NCBI GenBank assembly: GCA_027325115.1
Contig: DAHWFG010000485.1
Location: 1-20,365 of the forward strand
Direction of reading: 5' to 3'
DNA length: 20,365 bases
From: JAKBCQ01 sp021807585
GTDB lineage: Bacteria > Planctomycetota > Planctomycetia > Isosphaerales > Isosphaeraceae
Shown: one piece after another, positions 8,220 through 16,455 of the stretch
Layout of the letters: the number at the start of each line of letters is the position of its first letter
Numbering within the stretch: the stretch's first letter is position 1
Translations under genes and position numbers: made by a program
The notes under the pieces: model-generated
What the model saw: only the letters and a program-made list of their open reading frames with translations
Database searches by the model: none
Told to the model about the DNA's origin: nothing

Positions 8220-8281
8220 CCCGTCGCGGCGATTCATCATCTATTAAAATTTCATCGATATAAAGAATAGGATACGACATC

Positions 8282-9775
8282 ATGGATCCGACCCGTTCGA
8301 CGGCGAGCGGACTGCTCGGTTTGTTGAGCTCGAAAGCGATCGGCGCCGAGGAGGTCGCTCGCGCCTACCTCGACCGCGCCCACAAGCTCGAAAGACTGAA
8401 CGTCTTTGTACATCTTGATCCCGAGAACGTGCTGGCGCAAGCGCGCGAGGTCGATCGCAAACGCGCCGCGAACGAGCCGCTCGGGCCGCTCGCGGGGGTT
8501 CCGGTCGCGATCAAAGATCTATTATGCGTGAACGGCGAACCGACGACTTGCGGCAGCCGAATGCTCCGCGGGTTCAAACCCCCTTACGACGCCACCGCGA
8601 TCGCCAAGCTGAAGGCCGCCGACGCGGTCCTTTTCGGCAAGACGAACATGGACGAATTCGCAATGGGTTCGTCGACCGAAAACAGCGTCTACGGGCCGAC
8701 GCTGAACCCGTGGGATGAAACCCGAATCCCTGGGGGGTCGTCGGGGGGCTCGGCCGCCGCGGTCGCCGCCGATTTTGCTCCCCTTTCGCTCGGCTCGGAT
8801 ACGGGCGGGTCGATCCGCCAACCCGCGTCGCTCTGCGGTGTCGTCGGGCTAAAACCGACATACGGTCGCGTGAGCCGATATGGATTGATCGCGTTCGCCA
8901 GTTCGCTCGATCAGATCGGCCCGTTCGCTCATAACGTCGCCGACGCGGCTCTGTTGTTGCAAGTCGTCTCGGGACGCGACGCGAACGATTCGACAAGCGT
9001 CGATCTTGCCGTGCCGAATTATCTTGAATCGCTCGAAAAACCGTTCGATCGACCGCTCCGCGTCGGCGTGGTGCGCGAGTTCCTCGGCGAAGGGCTCGAC
9101 CCCGAGGTCGAGGCGTCGGTTCGCGCGGCGATCCACGTATTTAAAGATCAAGGCGCTATTATCGAAGACGTCGGTTTGCCGCGATCGAAATACGGCGTTC
9201 CGGCGTATTACATCGTCGCTCCGGCCGAGTGTTCGAGCAATTTGGCGCGGTACGACGGCACGACATACGGGCATCGCGCCGCGGATTTTTCTCCGGTTTC
9301 TCCCGAGGAGGCCGAGATTCCTCCGCTGATCCGGATGATGATGGCGAGCCGAGCCGAGGGGTTCGGCGCCGAGGTCAAGCGGCGCATCATGCTCGGAACC
9401 TTCGCGCTTTCGTCGGGCTACGCCGATCAGTATTACAACCAGGCGTTGCGGGTTCGTCGGCTCATTCGCGACGATTTCGATCAGGCGTTTCAAAAGGTCG
9501 ACGTCGTTTTGGGACCGACCTCGCCGACTCCGGCGTTTAAGCTTGGCGAGCGAGTCGCCGATCCGTTGGCGATGTATCTTTCGGATATTTTCACAATTAC
9601 GGCGAACCTCGCGGGGATTCCCGGAATCAGCGTGCCGTGCGGACTGACGCGATCGGGCCTGCCGATCGGCCTGCAGTTGCTCGCGCCGGCTTTCGCCGAG
9701 GAGACTCTCCTCCGCGCCGCGCGGCTTTACGAGCGAGCGAGCGATTGGGGCGATCGTCGGCCGGAGTTGTTATAA
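8282..9775 (+). CDS. gatA: Glutamyl-tRNA(Gln) amidotransferase subunit A (amidase)
   Basis: The glutaminase subunit: it releases ammonia from glutamine and passes it to GatB. The 497-residue protein has the amidase-signature triad: Lys78 in VAIKDLL, cis-Ser153 in GGSSGGSAAA, and the nucleophile Ser177 in DTGGSIRQPA, each one residue before the Staphylococcus aureus numbering (79/154/178). GLKPTYGRVSRYGLIAFASSLDQIGP and NLAGIPGISVPCG are also family hallmarks. Length is normal (about 485-500). The TAA stop overlaps the ATG of the next gene by one base (TAATG), so that gene is translationally coupled. gatB is separated from gatA by two extra genes. Confidence 0.96.
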   Translation: MDPTRSTASGLLGLLSSKAIGAEEVARAYLDRAHKLERLNVFVHLDPENVLAQAREVDRKRAANEPLGPLAGVPVAIKDLLCVNGEPTTCGSRMLRGFKPPYDATAIAKLKAADAVLFGKTNMDEFAMGSSTENSVYGPTLNPWDETRIPGGSSGGSAAAVAADFAPLSLGSDTGGSIRQPASLCGVVGLKPTYGRVSRYGLIAFASSLDQIGPFAHNVADAALLLQVVSGRDANDSTSVDLAVPNYLESLEKPFDRPLRVGVVREFLGEGLDPEVEASVRAAIHVFKDQGAIIEDVGLPRSKYGVPAYYIVAPAECSSNLARYDGTTYGHRAADFSPVSPEEAEIPPLIRMMMASRAEGFGAEVKRRIMLGTFALSSGYADQYYNQALRVRRLIRDDFDQAFQKVDVVLGPTSPTPAFKLGERVADPLAMYLSDIFTITANLAGIPGISVPCGLTRSGLPIGLQLLAPAFAEETLLRAARLYERASDWGDRRPELL

Positions 9776-10218
9776 TGGCGAAGGATCGATCGTACGCGAA
9801 GCTTGGAACCTCCGCGGTCGAACTCGCGATCGCATCCCAAGAAAAGATGACGGAAGCCGAGCTATTGATGCGAGAAGGGCGATACGCGTCGGCGATCGCG
9901 ATGGGAATCTACTCGCTCGAGATTCTTTTAAAGGTAAGAATTTGTCGCGTACTGGATTTAATCGCGTTGCCGACGGCTTTCGAAATTCACAACATCGACG
10001 AGCTTTTAATTCTTTCCGGGTTGTCGAGCGCGCTCATCAACGAAAACAATTCGATATTAAGGAGTAATTGGAACGAGATAAAACTGATTTCGATCAAAGA
10101 ACTTAATGATTTGCGTTACACGCCGAGTCTTCACTGGGACAAGTCCAAGGCGGATGATTTCTTTTTGAAACTCAATCATCCTGACGATGGAGTATTCGTA
10201 TGGATCTCGAACCGGTGA
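9775..10218 (+). CDS. HEPN-like small helical protein inserted between gatA and gatB
   Basis: A 147-residue, largely helical protein. Residues 14-60 (A..SQEKMTEAELLMREGRY.SAI..GIYSLEILLKVRI) read like the helix pair of HEPN proteins, where a small-sided helix ends in GxYxxA and leads to an ExLLK helix. Near the C-terminus NDLRYTPSLHW contains R114-x5-H120, which fits the HEPN nuclease pattern R-x4-6-H, although a related LRYxP motif occurs in HEPN proteins not known to be active. The start ATG overlaps the gatA stop by one base; an upstream extension to 9637 would lie inside gatA and was rejected. Its end overlaps the next gene by 19 bases. Base use is visibly less GC-rich than gatA or gatB. 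Function unknown; a toxin-antitoxin or RNA-related role is a guess. Confidence 0.6.
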   Translation: MAKDRSYAKLGTSAVELAIASQEKMTEAELLMREGRYASAIAMGIYSLEILLKVRICRVLDLIALPTAFEIHNIDELLILSGLSSALINENNSILRSNWNEIKLISIKELNDLRYTPSLHWDKSKADDFFLKLNHPDDGVFVWISNR

Positions 10219-10604
10219 TGCGGACCGCGGTCCGAATCGTATCGCGAGCTATTCATGAATTCGCTCGAAAAAAACACTGGAAATACGCCGAAGACGCGGA
10301 TTTCACTCGAGGAGATTATTACATAGACGCCGTCGTTAACTCCGATTGGCGGAGGATTTATCTCGAATTGGTCGCCTCGGATTACGATCACAAAAGCCGA
10401 GATGAACGATTTATCGAGGTTTGGCATTATCTTAAATCCGCATTGGCCGATGAACCGCACGTGTTGTCGGCGGTGGATCTCGTCGTTCGCGGGCCGAAGG
10501 AATTCGCCGAGGAAAAACCTTTTCCCACCGGGGCGCCTTACGTCCACGTCCCCCAAGAGTTGATCAAGTACGTTCCACGCAAGCGTGTTCAAGGCAAGAA
10601 GTGA
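10200..10604 (+). CDS. Unknown 134-residue partner of the HEPN-like protein
   Basis: I do not recognise the family. The protein has a basic helical N-terminus (MDLEPVMRTAVRIVSRAIHE), then alternating strands and acidic residues (ADFTRGDYYIDAVVNSDWRRIYLELV), a helix with WHYLKSALADEPH, a VDLVVRG strand, and a basic tail (KYVPRKRVQGKK). It carries no signal peptide or membrane span. The strand-rich D/E-containing core could be a small nuclease or nucleotidyl-binding fold, but I see no complete motif; in particular no GSx10DxD of MNT antitoxins. A TGGAG site lies about 9 bases before the ATG, inside the previous gene, which it overlaps by 19 bases. This points to co-translation and a possible complex with the HEPN-like protein. 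gatB starts 26 bases after its stop. Confidence 0.6.
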   Translation: MDLEPVMRTAVRIVSRAIHEFARKKHWKYAEDADFTRGDYYIDAVVNSDWRRIYLELVASDYDHKSRDERFIEVWHYLKSALADEPHVLSAVDLVVRGPKEFAEEKPFPTGAPYVHVPQELIKYVPRKRVQGKK

Positions 10605-10630
10605 TTCGCTTTATTGAAGGCTCGGGTTCC

Positions 10631-12112
10631 ATGGATTACACGATCGTTATCGGCCTGGAAGTGCACGTGCAACTGACGACCGAGAGCAAGATGTTCTCGT
10701 CGAGCGGGACGAAATTCGGCCTTCCCCCCAACACCCAGACCGATCCCGTCTCGCTCGGTTTGCCCGGAACGTTGCCCGTGATGAATCGCAAGGCGTTCGA
10801 ATTGGCGCTCAAAACCGCGGTCGCGCTCCACGCCGAGATCAGCCCGTTCACTAAATGGGATCGGAAAAATTATTATTACCCCGATCTCCCCAAAAATTAT
10901 CAGATCAGCCAGTACGATCTTCCGTTCAGCCGCGGCGGAAGGCTCGAAAACCCGGCGCGACGAGACGGCGGAGGAGGCTCGGGCGACGTCCGTCTGATCC
11001 GCGTTCACCTCGAGGAGGACACGGGTAAACTAATCCACGCATCGGGGGGCGATTCTGAGGTTGATCTCAACCGCGCCGGCATCCCTTTGCTCGAGATCGT
11101 CACCGAGCCCGATCTCCGCTCCCCCGCCGACGCCAAAGCGTGCCTTGAAGAGCTTCGCCTCTCGCTCCGCTATCTCGGCGTGTCCGATTGCGAGATGCAG
11201 GAAGGCTCGCTGCGCTGCGACGCCAACATCAACCTCCATATCCCCAAAGACGGTAAGATTTACGCCACTCCGATTGTCGAAATCAAGAATTTGAACAGCT
11301 TTCGATCAGTCGAACGCGCGCTCGCGTACGAGGCCGATCGGCAATATCGCAAATGGCTCGACGACGGTTTGACGATCGATAAGGCTCATAAAGAAACGCG
11401 CGGTTGGGACGAGGACCTGGGAATCACCAAACCTCAGCGAACCAAAGAGACCGCCGCGGATTATCGTTATTTTCCCGAGCCCGATCTCGTTCCGGTCGTC
11501 GTCGACGAGGCCTGGATCGCGCGGATTCAACAATCGGTCGGCGAGCTTCCCGGCGAGCGGCGCCGCCGGTTTGAAACCGAATACGGCCTTTCCGCCTATG
11601 ACGCCAACGTCCTTGTCGAACAAGGCCAAGACGTCGCCGATTATTTTGACGAAGTGGCCAAAAAGACGGGAGAATATAAGCTCGCGAGCAACTGGGTTCA
11701 GCAAGACGTCCTCCGTGTCGTTAAGGAACGCAAGCTCGATATCGCGACATTCCCGGTCGGCCCCGCGGCGCTCGCCGATCTGATCAATCGAATTAAACGT
11801 GGTGAATTGAACACGAATCAGGGGCGTGAGGTTCTGGCCAGGATGATCGATTCGGGACACTCCGCCGAGGCGATCATCGAGGCCGGCGGCTACCGCATGG
11901 TATCCGACGACGCGACGATCCAGGCGGCGGTTGACGCGGCGATCGCGTCGAATCCCAAAGCGATCGAAGACCTGAAAGGCGGCAAGAAAAAGCCCGACGC
12001 GGTTCGGGGCTTCCTCCGCGGCCAGGTGATGAAGGCGACCGGAGGCAAAGCCGATCCCGCCAAAGTCGGCGAAGTTCTCGAAGCCAAACTTTCTGAAATC
12101 CTCGCGGGTTAA
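10631..12112 (+). CDS. gatB: Aspartyl/glutamyl-tRNA amidotransferase subunit B
   Basis: The kinase/amidotransferase subunit: it phosphorylates the misacylated Glu or Asp on tRNA and transfers ammonia from GatA. The 493-residue protein has the GatB catalytic body (IGLEVHVQLTTESK; DRKNYYYPDLPKNYQISQYDLP; LIRVHLEEDTGKLIH; DLNRAGIPLLEIVTEPD; EGSLRCDANINL; EIKNLNSFRSVERALAYE; ETRGWDED; DYRYFPEPDLVPV) followed by a helical domain and a C-terminal YqeY tail (GFLRGQVMKATGGKADPAKVGEVLEAKL). The four cysteines that many GatB proteins carry around FCxC...CPVC are absent (FSSSGTK...TDPVSLG). The ATG at 10631 fits the family N-terminus. A GTG at 10601 overlaps the previous stop (GTGA) and would add ten residues, so it remains possible. 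Confidence 0.95.
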   Translation: MDYTIVIGLEVHVQLTTESKMFSSSGTKFGLPPNTQTDPVSLGLPGTLPVMNRKAFELALKTAVALHAEISPFTKWDRKNYYYPDLPKNYQISQYDLPFSRGGRLENPARRDGGGGSGDVRLIRVHLEEDTGKLIHASGGDSEVDLNRAGIPLLEIVTEPDLRSPADAKACLEELRLSLRYLGVSDCEMQEGSLRCDANINLHIPKDGKIYATPIVEIKNLNSFRSVERALAYEADRQYRKWLDDGLTIDKAHKETRGWDEDLGITKPQRTKETAADYRYFPEPDLVPVVVDEAWIARIQQSVGELPGERRRRFETEYGLSAYDANVLVEQGQDVADYFDEVAKKTGEYKLASNWVQQDVLRVVKERKLDIATFPVGPAALADLINRIKRGELNTNQGREVLARMIDSGHSAEAIIEAGGYRMVSDDATIQAAVDAAIASNPKAIEDLKGGKKKPDAVRGFLRGQVMKATGGKADPAKVGEVLEAKLSEILAG

Positions 12113-12232
12113 CCCCCGCCCGCCGGCGTCGACGCGATCGCGGTGTTAACCTGGATCGGAATATCGAGCCCGGATCAACCCGCGCCTCGATTCCACACCG
12201 ATAACATCAAATTGATCGATAAGGATACTTAT

Positions 12233-13123
12233 ATGACTAATCCTGATCGGCGAACGTTCCTCAAGACCGCCGGGGCGGGAATCGCGACGGCGACGGCGGC
12301 CGCGGCGCTTGCCGAACGTCCGGCGCGGGGCGAGCCCTCGTCCGAGCCTTCGAAGCCGCGCAAGGCGTTCATGCTCGGCGTGTCCGAGGGGCCGATCCTC
12401 CCTCATTTCGAGCGGCTGCGCGACGCCGGTTTTGACGGCGTCGAGCTTCTCAGTCCGAACAAGCTCGACCGCGACGAGGTCCTTCGAGCCAGGGAAAAAA
12501 CCGGTATCGTCATCCACGGAGTGTCGGGTTCGCGGCACTGGGATTCGCCCCTTTCCGATCCCGATCCCGCGGTCGTCGAGCGGGGCCTCGAAGCGATCCG
12601 CAAGTCGATCGCCGATTGCGCCGCGTACGGCGGAACGACCGTCCTCCTCGTCCCCGCGGTCGTCACAAAAAAAGTTTCATACAAAGAAGCGTTCGCTCGT
12701 TCACAGGCGAATATTCGCAAGATCCTCCCCGACGCCGAGAAGCACGGGATCAAGATCGCGATCGAGGAGGTTTGGAACCGGTTCCTGCTCAGCGCTCCCG
12801 AGTTCGCGCGGTTCGTCGATTCGTTCGAGAGCAAATCGGTCGGCGCGTATTTCGACGTCGGCAACGTCGTCGAATACGGCTATCCCGAGCAGTGGGTCCG
12901 CGATCTCGGGTCTAGAATTCTCAAGGTGCACATCAAAGAATATGCCAAGGCGAAACGATTCGATTACCGTCTCGGCGAGGGGGAGATCGACTGGAAAGGG
13001 GTGCGACAAGCGTTCGCCGAGATCGGCTATCACGGCTGGTTCACCGCCGAGGTCGGCTACGGCGACGTCGCGTCGCTCAAAGACGTCGTCAAACGGATGA
13101 ACGACCTGCTCGGCCTGGGATGA
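12233..13123 (+). CDS. Tat-exported sugar-phosphate isomerase/epimerase-like TIM-barrel protein
   Basis: A member of the xylose-isomerase-like/AP-endonuclease-2 TIM-barrel superfamily, 296 residues. The N-terminus is a twin-arginine signal (DRRTFLKTAGAG, then an Ala-rich hydrophobic stretch to about residue 27), so it acts outside the cytoplasm, as is common for this family in planctomycetes. The barrel carries the expected metal ligands: Glu in AIEEVWN (178/179), Asp208 in YFDVGN, His233 in KVHIKEY and Glu273 in FTAEVGYGD. The RLGEGEIDWKGV loop is typical of hydroxypyruvate-isomerase-like members. The exact sugar substrate cannot be told. AAGGA lies 8 bases upstream of the chosen ATG; a start at 12143 would put the Tat motif too deep. 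It converges with the cupin gene, leaving 38 bases between stops. Confidence 0.9.
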   Translation: MTNPDRRTFLKTAGAGIATATAAAALAERPARGEPSSEPSKPRKAFMLGVSEGPILPHFERLRDAGFDGVELLSPNKLDRDEVLRAREKTGIVIHGVSGSRHWDSPLSDPDPAVVERGLEAIRKSIADCAAYGGTTVLLVPAVVTKKVSYKEAFARSQANIRKILPDAEKHGIKIAIEEVWNRFLLSAPEFARFVDSFESKSVGAYFDVGNVVEYGYPEQWVRDLGSRILKVHIKEYAKAKRFDYRLGEGEIDWKGVRQAFAEIGYHGWFTAEVGYGDVASLKDVVKRMNDLLGLG

Positions 13124-13161
13124 GCCCAAACCGAGCAAGGCCGATCTTCACCCGAAGGGCG

Positions 13162-13686
13162 TCAGTTCGAAGCGTTCGCGCGTCGTCCGGGCGCCCATTT
13201 CACATAATAAAAGGTGAGCGGATCTTTGCCCGTGTTCTCGATCCCGTGGGGAGCGTGCGGCGTCGTGAACATCACCGACCCGGGGCCGACTTTTGTCGTC
13301 TTGCCGTCGCAGAAAATCTCGCCCGTTCCCTTCTCGACGATCATGATCTCTTCTTCAACGTGCGTGTGCGGCTTGTGGGGCGTCTTGCCGGGATCGATCG
13401 TGAATCGACCCGTTACGAAACCGGCGCTCGCGGGGGTATCGCCGGCGATGTAAACGCCGTTTTCGCCCGCCCTCGACCCGTTGAAATCGGCCTCTTTCAT
13501 CACGACCTCGCTCACGTCGATCGTCCGCGACTTAAGCGTATCGGCCTTGGCGCGCGCAAATGCGATCTCGCGCATCCCCCAGCCCAGCGCCAACACGCAA
13601 CAAACCCCCGTCGCGACCCACGTTCGCGGCTCGATCCCGCCGAAAAACCGCGTTCGAACCCGCGTCAAAATCGATAAACCTCGCAC
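13162..13686 (-). CDS. Membrane-anchored cupin-domain protein
   Basis: A 174-residue protein with one N-terminal membrane segment (about 22-40, TWVATGVCCVLALGWGM) and a single cupin barrel outside the membrane (about 85-165). Cupin motif 1 is H107-x-H109-xxx-E113-x6-G120 (in PHTHVEEEIMIVEKGTG). Motif 2 spans 134-151 (GPGSVMFTTPHAPHGIEN) with ligand His147. These four residues normally hold Fe, Mn, Zn or Ni. Small cupins of this kind include dioxygenases, isomerases and sugar-binding regulators; the substrate is not evident. I chose the GTG at 13686 because GGGAGGT stands 4-5 bases before it; the frame opens at 13740 with a less likely GTG. It lies downstream of the DUF3500 gene on the same strand, beyond a probable terminator. 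Confidence 0.85.
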   Translation of the reverse strand: MRGLSILTRVRTRFFGGIEPRTWVATGVCCVLALGWGMREIAFARAKADTLKSRTIDVSEVVMKEADFNGSRAGENGVYIAGDTPASAGFVTGRFTIDPGKTPHKPHTHVEEEIMIVEKGTGEIFCDGKTTKVGPGSVMFTTPHAPHGIENTGKDPLTFYYVKWAPGRRANASN

Positions 13687-13802
13687 GACGACCTCCCGAT
13701 CGCAATTATCCGATAATCCAATCGATTCAATGAAACACACGCCACGCGACCGAATCGTAACCGACCACGCCCCGGCGCGAAAGATCCCGCCGACCGATCG
13801 CG

Positions 13803-13847
13803 TACAAAGATAAAACCTCGAAAACGCCGATCGACGCTCTCGAGGTT
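13803..13847 (-). terminator. Probable intrinsic terminator of the DUF3500 gene
   Basis: On the minus strand AACCTCGA pairs with TCGAGGTT (13840-13847 with 13814-13821), with an 18-base loop that contains a GATC-centred palindrome, followed by the T-rich tail TTATCTTTG. It begins about 36 bases after the TGA of the minus-strand gene at 13884. The stem is short and the loop long, so strength is uncertain. Confidence 0.45.
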
Positions 13848-13883
13848 GAATCTATCATTCAATTTTACAACCATTATCGATGT

Positions 13884-14885
13884 TCAGCTCTTCACGCCGA
13901 TATTCACGTACGTGTGAACGTGGGGCGCGCCGCGGAAGTGCCAGACGAAGTTCGGACCCTCGAGCCGCCAGATGTCCCAAACGTGATCGCCGCCGATATC
14001 GTCCGACTTGTAAAACGCGAGATGAAGCGCGTCGAGCCCGCCCCCTTGCTTGAGGATCGCCATCGCCTCGTCGACGTCCTTTTCGCGATAGGGCGAGAGG
14101 ATCACCTTCATCACCTTCTCGACGAGCTCCTTCTGATCGCGCGCCAACTCGCCGATCGCGACGCCTGGGAACTTGCCCGAAGCCCCCTGAAGCTCGACCG
14201 CGTTCTCCCTCGGCGCCTTCTCAAGCAACGCCTTCTCACGCTGCTTGCCGTCCATCGCCTCAAATACCTCGTTCGCCTTGAGCGTCTGATAATAGAACAC
14301 GTTCCCCGGGAGCCCCTTTTGAGAATCACCCGCGCCGTGACCGTAAACGATCGGGCCGCCGAACGCCGTCCCCTCGACCGAATCACCGTCGACACGAATC
14401 GTCATATGCCGACCCGTCAACTCCCATTCGAATTTGCCCGATTCGGGTTCGCCGAAGAGCGCCACATGGTACGTGTCAAAGCCTCCCGAATCGTCCTCCA
14501 TCTGCTTCTGGAAGCGTTCGTAGCCGTCGGGACTCGTCGCCCCTTTGAAGATCTCGTCGACAATCGCTTGCTGTTCCTTGGTGAAGAACTCGCCGATCGT
14601 CGGCTTGGTGATCGCCCAATTCGCGTTGATGCGATTGCGCTTGGGATCGTCGAACGGAAAGCAAATCGCTTTGCGCTGATCGCTCGTCAGCGTCCCGTAC
14701 AACCGCTTGACCGCGGTCTCGGCGCCCGTCGAATCCGCGGCTCGCGCAACCCGGCCGGGAGTCGCGAGCGCGATAAGATGCCCCGCGAGCGCGGCGCCGC
14801 CGACGGCTCGCACAAAATCGCGCCGCGTCGCCACCGGCTCGATCCGTTCACAATCCGGACACGTCGAACGTTCTGGTTCCATCAT
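13884..14885 (-). CDS. Tat-exported DUF3500 family protein
   Basis: A 333-residue exported protein of a widespread uncharacterised family. The N-terminus has a twin-arginine motif (TRRDFVRAVGG, Arg21-Arg22) followed by a hydrophobic segment to about 43 and an ARAAD cleavage region. The mature part carries the DUF3500 pattern: LTSDQRKAICFPFDD, a Gly-Tyr-containing helix, YHVALFGEPESGKFEWELTGRHMTIRV, then GGPIVYGHG and a C-terminal DHVWDIWRLEGPNFVWHFRG stretch. The His/Glu/Trp-rich core suggests binding of a metal or small ligand, but no reaction is established. Odd point: a CPDC pair (Cys9, Cys12) precedes the Tat motif and would be removed with the signal. GGGAG lies seven bases before the ATG. 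The frame continues to 14999, but those residues lack any family match. Confidence 0.78.
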   Translation of the reverse strand: MMEPERSTCPDCERIEPVATRRDFVRAVGGAALAGHLIALATPGRVARAADSTGAETAVKRLYGTLTSDQRKAICFPFDDPKRNRINANWAITKPTIGEFFTKEQQAIVDEIFKGATSPDGYERFQKQMEDDSGGFDTYHVALFGEPESGKFEWELTGRHMTIRVDGDSVEGTAFGGPIVYGHGAGDSQKGLPGNVFYYQTLKANEVFEAMDGKQREKALLEKAPRENAVELQGASGKFPGVAIGELARDQKELVEKVMKVILSPYREKDVDEAMAILKQGGGLDALHLAFYKSDDIGGDHVWDIWRLEGPNFVWHFRGAPHVHTYVNIGVKS

Positions 14886-15268
14886 GGCTCGACTCCCAAC
14901 CCTAGGTTGTTCGTGGAACGAAATCTCGACCCGACCTCGAATATAACCGACTTCAATCGGGCCTTCCAACAAATCTTTAACAGCGTCGCCATTCCACAAG
15001 TCGGCCGCGATATTCGACGATCGTTTATTATAAATTATTCTTTATTATTTAACGAAGTAACGCCGATGATCGTTTGTTTTAGATGCCGATATGCTCGCGC
15101 CTCTATCAAGATCGGCGAATCGTAACGATCCTTTCGATCTTCATTAGCCATAACATAGAATTTATTGTTATCTTAGCGTGTCGCCGCCTCGATACCCCCT
15201 TTCGATTTCGGATTTGCTTTTCGTACGGTGACGGTTTATGAATCCGTCGCTCGATCTCCCCAACAAAG
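14886..15268. other. Intergenic stretch between the DUF3500 and vWA genes
   Basis: No gene is supported in these 383 bases. The minus-strand promoter of the DUF3500 gene must lie here; the AT-rich patch at 15024-15052 reads on the minus strand with a TATAAT-like box (about 15026-15032) but no clear -35. The short segment next to the vWA stop (15127-15268) holds nothing I can identify. Confidence 0.4.
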
Positions 15269-16411
15269 TCATTGACTCATGCGTCGAGCGCGGCGTCCGC
15301 CGACGAAACTGTCGAGAACGTATTTACCCAGATCGTCCGCTGCGCAATACGCCGCGACCCCCTGCGAAACCTTGGCGAGCTCCTCGACAAAATTGACGAG
15401 ACCAAGATAAAAATAATCTTCGATGAGCGCGAAGCTCGATACGCGAATTCCGGCCGCGGCGCATCGCCGCGCCTCGGCGAGAGTCGCCCGCGCCGTCTTG
15501 TTCGAAGGCGGATACATCAAGACAAGCTCGCGCCCCTCGATGTGCGCCGTCGGCTCGCCGTCGGTGATGATGATGATTTGCTTATTCGCCGCGTGAACCC
15601 TCCCCAACAGGCTGCGGGCGAGCTTAAGACCCGCGTCGATGTTGGTGAAATGCTGCGGAACCCGCTTCGGAAGAGCGTCGAGATCAAACCTCAATAAGAT
15701 CCGACTGTCGTACATGCTCACGGGCTTGGGCGCCGAATTGATCAAATCTCGCTCGGTCATCACATTCGCAAAACTGTAAAACCCCACCATCTGAATCGAA
15801 TCTTGCGGATACTGAGCACGCACCATCGCCTGAAGCGCAAGCGCAACCTTTTTGGTTTGAGCATACTTGCCGAATCGACTCATCGACCCGCTCATATCGA
15901 TCAACACGACCGTCGCGCACCGGCTTTGATACTCGGTCTCGTGAACCACGTAATCGTCGAGCTTGAGCTTGATCGGAGTCCCGCCCCCTTGACGAATCAT
16001 CGCGTTCTTGAGCGTTTCATGCATGTTCAGGTTCGAAAGCGAATCGCCGAAAACATACGGTCTCGATTCGTCGAGCCGGATCGCCCCCGTCCCCTTTTGG
16101 CCCGTGTCGTGCTTGCCGATCGAATCGGTCCGAAACGTCTGAAACATCTCGGTGAGCGCACGCTCCTGAATCCGCCGCGCACCCCTCGGAGAAACCGCCC
16201 ACTTCCCCTCGGTATCGCGCTCGATCAGCCCCGCCTTCTGCAATTGCTCAAGAATCTCGGGCATGTCGGTCTCGTCGAATTGATCGAGATCGCGCAGCAC
16301 CTGATCGCCGTAATGAAGCATGTATTCCGACAATTGATCGAACGCGGCGTCGGTCGATTGCGGCTGAAACGCCTGCGAGCCGTCCCATTTACTATATTCA
16401 AAAATCGCCAT
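15269..16411 (-). CDS. vWA-domain protein, partner of the MoxR ATPase
   Basis: A 380-residue soluble protein. The N-terminal 100 residues are helical and end in a winged-helix-like part (MPEILEQLQKAGLIERDTEGKWAVSPRGARRI, 50-81). A central linker runs to about 160. The vWA domain (about 165-350) carries a complete metal-ion-dependent adhesion site: IDMSGSMS (Asp172, Ser174, Ser176), Thr256 in HFTNIDAG and Asp284 in ITDGEPT. It is encoded 44 bases downstream of a MoxR/ChlI-like ATPase gene, on the same strand, an arrangement seen in MoxR-vWA and chelatase I/D pairs. There the vWA protein uses its metal site to engage a client or cofactor enzyme while the ATPase remodels it. The client is unknown. 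An AAAGAG site precedes the ATG. Confidence 0.9.
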   Translation of the reverse strand: MAIFEYSKWDGSQAFQPQSTDAAFDQLSEYMLHYGDQVLRDLDQFDETDMPEILEQLQKAGLIERDTEGKWAVSPRGARRIQERALTEMFQTFRTDSIGKHDTGQKGTGAIRLDESRPYVFGDSLSNLNMHETLKNAMIRQGGGTPIKLKLDDYVVHETEYQSRCATVVLIDMSGSMSRFGKYAQTKKVALALQAMVRAQYPQDSIQMVGFYSFANVMTERDLINSAPKPVSMYDSRILLRFDLDALPKRVPQHFTNIDAGLKLARSLLGRVHAANKQIIIITDGEPTAHIEGRELVLMYPPSNKTARATLAEARRCAAAGIRVSSFALIEDYFYLGLVNFVEELAKVSQGVAAYCAADDLGKYVLDSFVGGRRARRMSQ

Positions 16412-16455
16412 AATTCACTCTTTCTTTAGGTTATACGCGATAGCGATCAAAATAA

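Noticed and set aside
10200..10604. Unknown partner gene as an MNT nucleotidyltransferase antitoxin of a HEPN/MNT pair
   Set aside because: The GSx10DxD motif required for MNT proteins is absent, so the classic HEPN/MNT label is not supported.
13914..15125. Long plus-strand open frame (403 residues) opposite the DUF3500 gene
   Set aside because: It is Arg/Leu-rich, matches no family and mirrors a well-supported minus-strand gene with a Tat signal and ribosome site; it is an antisense effect of the codon bias.
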